Positions 55,355 to 64,000 of a stretch of DNA of 64,000 nucleotides are shown here, one piece after another. Position 1 is the first letter of the stretch. Every line of letters begins with the position of its first letter. The notes under the pieces are model-generated. The model searched no databases. It was not told the DNA's origin and saw only the letters and a program-made list of their open reading frames with translations. The position numbers and the translations under genes are program-made. Source of the DNA: Cristatella mucedo (Eukaryota; Bryozoa; Phylactolaemata; Cristatellidae); NCBI GenBank assembly GCA_009760855.2, contig WPIO01000003.1, forward strand, positions 8,802,001 through 8,866,000. The letters are read 5' to 3'.

Positions 55355-58205
55355 TGAGTGGTCATCAGGCCTGTTGTAACTCTGTCGGCCAGACTTAACG
55401 CTTGCCTTTGGAATCCTCGCTCAATGTGCAATAAACCTCTGGTAATAAGCGACCTTATTTTTGAAAATGGTATCGACCTGCTCGCCCTAACTGAAACTTG
55501 GCTACAATCGATAAACTGCCCGACAATTAAAGACGCTACCCCAACTGGTTTCTCATTCTTTCACACCCCTAGATCAATCAAAACTGGAGGTGGAGTTGCT
55601 ATTGTCGTGCGCTCGAAATTCAACTTCAAGCCATTTGCGGTACCCTCGAAGCAGTCTTTTGAATCAATTGTCTTGGTCCCACCCGAAAACAAGCTAACGA
55701 TAGTAGCAGTAGTCTATCGCCCACCAGGTACCAAATCCTCCTTTATCTCAGATTTCTCCGATCTCATTTCGATTCTGTGTGCAAGAAATCGATCCTTCCT
55801 CGTAATGGGTGATTTCAACGTTCACTTTGATAACTTATCTGATGCTTTCAGCACCGAATTTCGTGCGTTGACTGACTCATTGTCTCTTGTGGCTCATGTG
55901 CATGGCCCTACCCACATCAAGGGTCACACACTCGACCAGATTTTCTCATACAACTGCACTTTGTCATCATCAATTATTACCAAATCCTGCTTATCTTACC
56001 ACATGCAGATCTCATTCAATCTACAGTGTGTGCCCACCTCCTCCTCTAAAATAACCTGTGAATCGCGAAATCTCAAGACCCTTGACATCGATGCTGTCCG
56101 TGCTAGAATATCTGCTTCACCTCTGCTGCTCAGTCCTGCCTCTGACCTGTCATCATGGTAGATAGCTACAACACGACACTAGCTGACACGCTCGACGAGT
56201 TTGCACCTCTGACAAAGCGCACTGTGCCGCCCCACCCAGACGGCCTATGGTTTACCAGAGACATTAAACTAGCCAGGTCTACTAAGCGCGAGCTTGAAAA
56301 AGCATACACAAGATCAGGACTGACTGTCCATCGACAGGCATATGAAGACTACTGTAGGTCGTACTGATCGATCCTAGCAAAGGCCAAGTCTAGCTTCTAT
56401 AAAAACATTGTTGAATCACAGATGCACAATCCAAAAATTCTGATGTCGACGATCAACCATCTCCTCAACCACTCCCAGATTAGCTCCTTACCTGATGATC
56501 ATTGTGATGATCTAGCCGATTGCTTCTCTCGATTCTTTGTGCAGAAGATAGACATGATCAGGGAGTCCATCCCTGCGATGACAACATCCCCACTAGATTG
56601 CTGTTCCCCGATTCCGGGCTGCACCTCAAAGTCTACATTTGAACAGGTCACTAGTGATCTAGTCCTGAAGTTCGTATCCCAATCAAAGAAGACAACAAGT
56701 TCTCTGGACCCTATTCCCACTGTCGTGCTCCTACGTTGCATTGATCTGCTGCTGCCATGCATAATTAACATCATTAATGTCATTAGCCTCAGGTCATGTC
56801 CCAGCACCTTTCAAAAAAGCTGTAGTCAGGCCACTTCTTAAGAAAGCGACACTAGACCGAGTGAACTTGAGCAACTACCGCCCAGTCTCCCTTCTACCTT
56901 TCCTATCAAAGACACTGGAATGGGTCGTGGCTGACCAGCTGAACTCATATATTCAAACTTCAAACCTTGCAAGTAAGTTCTACTCTGGCTTTAGAGCTAA
57001 TCACTCCACAGAGTCAGCATTGCTTAGGGTGTACAACGACCTACTTAGGAATGCAGACATGGTAGAGTGTCTGTGCTTGTTTTGCTCGATCTTTCGGCAG
57101 CTTTTGATACTATCGATCACGAAGTTCTTCTAGAGCGCCTCTCACACATCTCGCCTGGGCATCACTGGCACTGCTCTGCAATGGTTCAGGTCCTATCTCA
57201 GTGGGAGACTCCAGAGTATTGACGTGAATGGACAAAGATCATCTGAAGTACCTCTGAAATGTGGAGTACCTCAGGGCTCCGTGCTAGGTCCGGTTCTTTT
57301 CACGGTTTATACTCTCCCTCTTGCTCATGTGATTGCCAAGAACAATCTAGGCTTTTACTTTTATGCAGATGACACTCAGTTGTACCTTTGCTTTGATCCC
57401 TCCCAGCCTTCGAGCACCTCAAATTCTCTAAACTCACTTGCTGCATGTATTGATGACATCCGCACATGGATGGCAGCAATTTTTTTCAAACTAAACGATG
57501 ATAAAACTAACTTACTAGTTATGGGCAAACCCCAGTGTGATTCAGAAATTGGAAAGGCTGACGCTCAAAATTGGCTCTGCCAGCATATCTCTTGTTGAAT
57601 CAGCTCGAAATCTAGGTGTCATGTTCCAAAGTGACCTCTCGTTAGACGACCATTTCAGCTCCACAATCAAGTCTGCCTACTTTCAGCTACATAACATTGC
57701 TAAAAACTAAAATATTTTCGGGCTTGTTTAGATAAGGATACCACGTCCAAGTTGGTCCATGCATTCGCGACATCCCGTCTCGACTTTTGCAACTCACTGC
57801 TTACTGGCCTACCGGCATGTGTAATCAGGCGATTGCAGCTGGTGCAAAACTCCACAGCTAGGCTTGTCTGTCGTGAGCGTCGCAGTTGCCACATCACACC
57901 AGTTCTCGCCGACCTACACTGGCTACCAGTCAAGCAACGAATTGACTTCAAGGTTTTGTCGCTCACTTTTAGGTCACTTCAGTATTGGCTCCAGCCTATC
58001 TCTCAGATATACTCCCCCACCAGGCCAAGCTCGTACCACCCGCTTTTCGGAATCCAACAGTCTACCAATACCTCGTACAAACCTCAAATCCTTTGGAGAC
58101 CGTGCATTTAGTTCGTATGGTCCCAAAGCCTGGAACTCCCACCGACTTGCGTCAGAACATCCCCTGAGTTCTCCGAGGGAGCATTATCAAGTGCATTATT
58201 ATTAT
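55355..58205 (+). mobile_element. Most complete LINE: APE endonuclease and reverse transcriptase
   Basis: Non-LTR retrotransposon, CR1/L2-like by motif layout. Endonuclease at 55390-56050: NACLWNPRSMCNKP, LLALTETWL, VVYRPPG, VMGDFNVHFDN. The usual final SDH motif is SYH here. RT at 56850-57540: [53 protein letters not shown] (YADD catalytic), [14 protein letters not shown]. The C-terminal domain ([19 protein letters not shown]-like, KAWNSH) ends near 58165, then a shortened 3' end with TTATTATTA. Frameshifts or stops near 56160, 56370, 57130 and 57540 split it, so it is inactive. No ORF1 was recognised and the true 5' end is unclear. Confidence 0.9.
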
Positions 58206-58795
58206 GTGCAATCAGCCGATCACAGCTGGTATAAAACTCTGCAGCTAGGCTTGCCTGTTGCGAGCGCCGTAGCTGCAACATACATCACACCACTTCTAGC
58301 CGACCTGTACTGGCTACCAGTCAAGCAATGGATCAACTTCAAGGTTTCGTTGCTTAATTTTAGGTCCCTTCATTCTTTGGCTCCAGCCTATCTATCAAAT
58401 CTGCTCCCCCACCAGGTCAAGCATCGTACCACCCGCTTTTCGGAGTCTGTTTACTTATACCTTGTACAAACCTCAAGTCCTTTGGAGACTGTGCCTGGAA
58501 TTCACTCCCGACTTGCGTCACGACGTCCCCCGATTTGAAAATATTTAAAAAGAAATTAAAAACGCACCTATTTAGCACAGCATTTAGTGGGTCCCTGTGA
58601 TTCGACCTTCATGTGCTTATGCGTGCTGACCCTGTACATGTCACCCTTAACCATGTTATTTTTGTTGCTTATTGAGCATGCTATTGCTAACCATTCAATC
58701 GTGTTCCTTTGCAGCAAGTTAAAAAGCCTAGAAAGAGATTGAGTTTTCTGAGAATGCTTTATCAAGTGTGTTATTATTATAATTATTATGTGAAA
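58206..58795 (+). mobile_element. LINE C-terminus and 3' end, tandem to previous
   Basis: Starts at the CAGCTGGT...CTCTGCAGCTAGGCTTG block, repeats the C-terminal region just seen in the upstream element ([38 protein letters not shown]) and ends with hairpin AAGCCTAGAAAGAGATTGAG and (ATT)n near 58790. Confidence 0.85.
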
Positions 58796-59306
58796 AGTTC
58801 ACTATGAAGACACGTACTGTGTGTTAGATTGCAGCCACTTGGGACGATACAAAATGTTTCTGCCCAGTCTTGCGTCGATTATTGTTTGGCTTTCATGCTT
58901 GAAGCATGAGAACCGTTTATAATCACACATCAGTTGGTCGGTCAAACCCACCCCTAAGTCTTGATGCAAAGGTACGGATAAAATGGTACGACTCCCAGTC
59001 TGGCTTTGGAGGTCGTAAGTTTAATTTTTGACGAAGGCAAAACACTCTCCTTTCTTTCTAGTGCTAAACTATCTCCTTGTGAGGGGGTTGTTTAGCATTT
59101 TTCAAACCTAGATGACTAATCTACAAAGCGAGCGCAGTTTCGTCCGTTTAGCAGCAGCATCTTTAACCTGCGCACCCGTCTGTCCCCTATGAGAAGCAGT
59201 GGCGAGTAAGAGGTGAAAAAACTAGAAAATAAGCAGAGCCACGTGACTGCTCGAAAGACAATGGCAAAAAGCTGCTTCATATCGTACGTTAGCATTAAAC
59301 AACAAA

Positions 59307-59308
<2 letters not shown>

Positions 59309-59369
<61 letters not shown>
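59309..59369. repeat. (AT)n microsatellite
   Basis: About 60 bp of perfect AT. Confidence 0.95.
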
Positions 59370-59370
<1 letters not shown>

Positions 59371-59631
59371 ACATACACGATCATGAGGGATGTAGGGATA
59401 GGGTCGACTGGGCTGAAAACCCTACTTACTAACCACTGAATGCCTGGTGGGACCACCACCAGAAATGGGCATGCCGTCAGGCATGCTTCATTTTAGCAGT
59501 ACCAACGATTGGTCGGCCCGAGGCAAGGTCAAGGCGAAGATCAGCCATAACAACTTCCGGTCATTTCTCCGACTGCCCTCGGTTTGCAGGCACGCCAGCA
59601 ACGGCGGTACTTCTGCACTCACCTCATCCTT

Positions 59632-59794
59632 GCCAAGGGTGAGCGACTTGAAACCGGTGTGCTTGCTGTGGCGCATGTTGCGGAGGTCGTCGAGCGAGAA
59701 CACGGAGAGCCGGTAGAGGAAGCTCCTCTTGGCCTGCAGACTCACCGAGTTGGGGCAGCTTTGATTTGTCGTGCTTCGTTTGAACACGATGAGC
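59632..59794 (-). CDS. Candidate exon of an unidentified gene
   Basis: The block is bounded by acceptor ctttcag at 59795 and donor GATGAG|gtgagt after 59632. One frame reads LQAKRSFLYRLSVFSLDD then LRNMRHSKHTGFKSLTLG, which looks protein-like. An internal acceptor (tctgcag) and an internal donor (CTCG|gtgagt at 59746) make the true boundaries uncertain. It could belong to the gene with exons at 62277-63862, to the one at 52193-53337, or to both if they are a single gene. No family recognised. Confidence 0.35.
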
Positions 59795-59842
59795 CTGAAA
59801 GAGATGTGCCGGTTAAAACATGAGCTGCCCCCACGAGGCCCC

Positions 59843-59874
<32 letters not shown>
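59843..59874. repeat. (CAG)n trinucleotide repeat
   Basis: About ten CAG units next to the candidate exon at 59632-59794. Open in several frames, but no coding model places it inside an exon. Confidence 0.95.
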
Positions 59875-59875
<1 letters not shown>

Positions 59876-60957
59876 TGCACGCAGCCCGAAGCGCCAACCT
59901 AAAGCCAAGCTAAGCCGAACTGTTTTGTGGTGCAGGGCGACTGCACAGCGATGGAATCGCTGCGATGCGTGTCGGCGCAATGCCGTCTTCTTGTGTAATT
60001 TCTCACTTGTTCGAGTATGTAACCAGGAAGTCAATGCCATAGTGGAAGCCAGTCCATCGCCAGCAGTACTGCAACCAAAGAGAAGGAAGGAACTTGCTGC
60101 AGTCTGAAGAAGAAGGAAACTTGCCGAGGCTGCTGAGCGGCAAGAAAAGAGATGCATACGATGCAAGGCGCCTTCGGGTAGGGCAGACACGATGGCTAAA
60201 TAATGTCGAGTCCTGGAGAAAACCCACATGCCCAGAAAGCAGGTGCTTTTCTTGCGACTCAAGGCAAGCGGGCAAGGATCAAAGAGCAGAAGCAGGTCAC
60301 TCATGCCTGCCCTGCCATGGAGAACGACAGCGGTTCACGGAGGCTGCACATGCCACTGCGTCGCACGCTGGCCTGGAAGAACAACTACGAAGAGCTTGAG
60401 GACGCTCTCCATGCGCAGAACGGCAGCACGATCAGTCGCTACGTTTAGAACAAGCAACTCGGGTCACGAGCTGTACAAGGACGACTGGGATCAATCGCAA
60501 ACGAACGTTGCATGCGAGCCTGCGGCTACGAGCGAGCTCAGCTCGCAAAGTCTTGTCCTTCCTTGTCTCATGTAGGAGAAACCGACTGGCGAAGCGAACG
60601 GAGCTAGCTGGGCAGCGCATCTAGGTGGCATTCATTCATCTAGGTAGCATTCGTTACCAACCATGCTCGAGCAGCTAAACTGCCGTGTGCTGGCTATTGA
60701 GAACAAACAAGACGAAAATTTCACAGCTAAAAGGTGCCTTTTAAGTTGACCAAAGCATTCACGCATTTAAGGCCTTTGAATCCATAGGTCGATTAAAGAC
60801 ACACTCGCAACTTTTGTGCATCGTCTACATCAGAGGTCGGCAAACTCCGACCTTTAGGCCAGATATGGACTAGCTAGTGCTCCAGTCCGGCCTAAAGCCC
60901 CCTAGTTATTTATCGTTGGATCCGGCCTAAATTAAATTACTAATTTTAAGTCTAATT

Positions 60958-61448
60958 TAATTACCTGACCACATTTTAAAAGAACTTTAAAACACACATA
61001 TTTAGGACAGCATTTAGTGGGTCCCTGTAATTCATCCTTCATGTGCTTATGCGTGCTGACATTGTGCATACTGGTGAGCCGTGATGGCACACTAGGTAAA
61101 GCGGTTGCTTTCACGACCTCGGTCCCGAGGTCGTGGGTTCGATTCCTGCGGTGGGCGATTCTTTATCGCCACTGCAAGTGGTGGTGATAGCCGTAAAGGC
61201 TCTTCTGTCGCTATACAAAAAGAGGCTGCTACATCAGATAGGATTTATTTATACTACCACTAACCACATTTGCATGCTGACCCTGTGCATGTCACCCCCT
61301 AACCATGTTATTCATATTGTTTATCAAGCATGATATTACTTACCATTCAATCGCATTTCCCTTTGCAGCAAATGTAAAGCGCCTAGAAAGAGATTGAGTT
61401 CTCTGAGGGCGCTTTATCAAGTGCATTATTATTATTATTATTATTATT
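60958..61448 (+). mobile_element. LINE 3' end split by a SINE
   Basis: 60958-61072 holds the last ORF codons and start of the 3' UTR; 61251-61448 continues it (CCACTAACCACATTTGCATG), with hairpin AAGCGCCTAGAAAGAGATTG and (ATT)n at 61425-61448. Confidence 0.9.
61073..61250 (+). mobile_element. SINE family A, copy 2 (best preserved)
   Basis: A-box TGGCACACTAGG at 61085 and exact B-box GGTTCGATTCC at 61137, followed by GTGGTGGTGATAGCCGTAAA and GGCTCTTCTGTCGC. Flanked by ATACT on both sides (61068-61072 and 61251-61255), a short target-site duplication inside the LINE. Confidence 0.85.
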
Positions 61449-62276
61449 CTTTAGTTGTCACGGTTTTATTCCCATTCATTACTGCTAGTTGCAGTTCAAG
61501 TTGTCTGTGGCCTGCGTTTATTTTTAGAACTGATATCAGGCGCTTGCATGAAACCGAAGTGGCTGATCGGGGAGGGATGATCAATGTCTACCCCTAAAAT
61601 TCCTGTTGGCATTTGTGCGTCTGTCGCGACTGTTTGTTCGTCCGGCCACGCTCCCTCCGGGCGACCCCTAGGAGTGGGCGTGATTTCTTCTGGCCTGGTG
61701 AGCCTTTTTGACCTCCTGAAATGGCCTAGTAGTCCGAAAAATTTGTAGAACCCTGGTCTAGATGATCAATAAATGAGACGCTCATTTCTTTGGTTTGAAG
61801 ACTGTGAGCTACAAAGAAACTGCGCTCTTCAGGTCCTAGACCGTGGAGCTCACTTCTATAAGCCTTACTCCGCTCTCTGGTGGCTTGCCACGATTTTATT
61901 TTTGGCCATCCTTCGTTGCTACGTAGCTACCGATCTACCTGGCTGTCCACCGGACGCGGCTAGATACTTAATTTTCTCTGATGCATGACATGAAGGCTAA
62001 AGGAATGAGCAGCAAAAGCAAACTCGGATTTCCAGAATGTCCTTTAGAAAACCCTCAAGCATCAACTCTCACTAAGCCCTCATCACTTGAAAGGGTGACG
62101 TGCTCGCATGCACTCGTCAATGATCAGTCGCAAAGAAGCACTAGTGTGCTGCACACGACAGGCAACAGGCGATCAAGAAGCAATAGCCAGCCATCTACAC
62201 ACGAGAGCCCAATGTTTTAGCAATACGACATACACATCTTCACCGATGCACGGCCAGCTAACTGGCTTCTTCTAAC

Positions 62277-63862
62277 CTCTCCATCCTTGGCAAGAACCCG
62301 ACCACACCGAAATGCTTCTTGATCAAACGTCTCGGCACTAATGTCCTGAGGCCTAAAAGCAAATAATATAAAAATATTTTATAAAATTTGATAATGAATA
62401 AGGAAGATACTGAATACAGCTGACTAGCATGCATGAAAAAGACAAAAGTGGCAGCCCACTTCACCAAGTCTTCTTTGGAACATCAACAAACTTAGCTGCC
62501 ACATAGCAAGCATGTACTCAACACCTGTATGCATTGTCAGTAAGACCGAGTGCCCATTCTGCACTCACATAAGTAGCAGAAAGGTTGCTTGCAGTCCTGC
62601 AGTACAGCAAGTGAGTGCAAATTCTAGCCACTCATACAAAACACGGTTGCATATATCAGCCTAGTATGTGCACCTACGTCCTGTAACTAACAGCAGTTTG
62701 ATGTCGGACCACTGCAGCTGGGAGGCAAATCAGACCGGGTTGATACTCTGCAGAGCGGCTCTGCTGATGCTGTAATGCCTTTTTGATGATCTACTGGCCA
62801 ACAAGCCCAACAGTGAGGATCAATATCGTTCACTGAGAGCCTTTCCTGGCACTTACCCTTTGTCCTTTCCTTGTTCAATCTGAAGCATATGGAGCCACTG
62901 GCGCTTGAAATAAGGTAGCAGCCAATCTAAAAGAAATTAAAGGTAAGCACAACCAAGGGCAATCCCTGTCATTACTGCAATGTTTGATCGACAAGCTGGC
63001 ATGTTCACATAAATCGTTTGAGTTAATAATAATAATAATGCACTTGATAAAGCACCCTCAGAGAACTCAATCTCTTTCTAGGCGCTTAGTTAGATTGACG
63101 GACAGACAAAGTCGGTGCCTCTAATGGCTGTCACACGTGTAAAGGGGAGTACATGCACGCTATGTCACTGGCGTAAAAAAGAAGCCCTACCATAAAATAT
63201 TTCGCAGTGTGCTCAGAGAGCAACCCGGTTGAGAAATTCTATTTTTTTGCAGCATACGGGCACATCTCGTCGCACTTCATGAAAGGATGAATCGGCTTCG
63301 ACTCCTATCAGTCCATACTCACTTGATAGAGTCATCAAGTCTCTTTCACAACCAAAATCGATTTTGCTAAATTTGAGCATAATTGTGACCATCACCCAGT
63401 CTCAAAAAACTAGGCAAGAGTCAGCTACTTCATTGAGTGACCAGAGAAAGTGATCAAAAACCCACTGATGACTAAGCTCTTTCAACCTTTCAGTTAGACA
63501 AGGCATCCATTTAGCCTCTAAGCAAAGTAAGCCGAGTTTTCGATTCCGGAATTGGTGGTTTAAGCCGTGGGTCAGCACAGGTTTTATTGCATTACGACAA
63601 CTGTGGGGCAACAATGATACTTGCAACTGCCATTCTGATTAAGAGTGGTGCAGCATCCAATTTGTGTCCCACAGGAGCACTACGATTACCAACTGAACTA
63701 GCAAGAGTTAAAGAAAGAACGGCATAGCCAAAGAAAACACGGCTCAAGATGTACCAGGTGTATCGACCTGAGGCCTTCTTTCTGTGATAGATTTCGTACA
63801 ATAAAGCTATCCAAAAGATCTCCATGGCTTTAACATGTGGGCCTCCAGCATCGAATTTGGGC
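62277..63862 (-). CDS. Unidentified gene, three internal exons
   Basis: Three exons on the - strand join in phase: 63768-63862 (1+31 codons), 62857-62926 and 62277-62352. The acceptors are tcctgcag, tctttttag and gcttttag; the donors are TCAG|gtcgat, AAAGG|gtaagt and GGAGAG|gttaga. The joined protein reads PKFDAGGPHVKAMEIFWIAL, LYEIYHRKKASDWLLPYF, KRQWLHMLQIEQGKDKGP and QDISAETFDQEAFRCGRVLA. It is aromatic-rich but has no clear membrane segment. Neither end is present. No family recognised. The phase agreement across two introns is the main support. Confidence 0.45.
63025..63090 (-). mobile_element. Very short LINE 3' end
   Basis: (AAT)n then the hairpin AGCACCCTCAGAGAACTCAA ... CTAGGCGCTTA; truncated immediately after the hairpin. 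Lies between exons of the unidentified gene at 62277-63862. Confidence 0.8.
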
Positions 63863-64000
63863 CTGCAGGAAATTGGCAAGCTTCACGGCAAAAAGGGTGG
63901 GTCAACTCAGTCTTGCAGTCAGCTGACTGCATTCAGCCAATACAAAACCAGCCGAGCAACTCCGAGTCAAGCAAAAAGTAAGATTACCCAACGCTCTCCG

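Noticed and set aside
59820-60107. Poly-Gln open frame
   Set aside because: Produced by the CAG repeat; no start, splice or homology support, and other frames give poly-Ala or poly-Ser.

Overview
This window looks like intron-rich nuclear DNA from an animal. Three conserved animal genes can be assembled exon by exon with matching splice phases: a USF-type bHLH-leucine-zipper transcription factor (+ strand, 3' part only), HYOU1/GRP170 (complete coding sequence, - strand) and sulfite oxidase SUOX (complete coding sequence, - strand). Introns are mostly 0.1-5 kb and full of non-LTR retrotransposon debris, tRNA-derived SINEs and long microsatellites. I see no bacterial-type operons, rRNA genes or CRISPR arrays. 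The exact phylum cannot be fixed from what I can see; an invertebrate is most likely.

Layout. 1-11.8 kb: the last five recognisable USF exons, with LINE and SINE insertions in the introns. 11.8-22.2 kb: HYOU1, convergent with USF; the two genes appear to share an A/T-palindromic polyadenylation region. The HYOU1 promoter is probably near 22.15 kb, where there is an ER-stress-element-like site (CCAAT-N9-CCACA). 22.2-29.6 kb: mostly non-coding, with LINE 3' ends, a LINE fragment carrying an RT YADD box, and a decayed hAT-type DNA transposon. 29.6-48.5 kb: SUOX, eight coding exons over 19 kb, its introns full of repeats and simple sequence (a ~370-bp CA tract, AT and CT tracts, a ~64-bp G tract). 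48.9-51.5 kb: LINE ends and a decayed copy of a repeated protein family of unknown function. 52.2-53.4 kb: three phase-matched terminal exons of an unidentified - strand gene. 54.9-58.8 kb: the most complete LINE (APE endonuclease plus reverse transcriptase), broken by frameshifts. 59.3-63.9 kb: simple repeats, a SINE nested in a LINE end, and three more phase-matched exons of an unidentified - strand gene.

The dominant repeat is one non-LTR family (CR1/L2-like by protein motifs) whose copies end in (ATT)n. It is present as about two dozen mostly 5'-truncated copies. One + strand copy at 2.5-4.9 kb was hit three times by antisense copies of its own family. A tRNA-derived SINE carries the same 3'-terminal hairpin as this LINE, which makes it a strong candidate passenger of the LINE machinery. 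A second tRNA-derived SINE family is present in at least six copies. I found no convincing new gene system; the best leads are the SINE/LINE pairing, the HYOU1 regulatory and C-terminal features, and the two unidentified - strand gene fragments.
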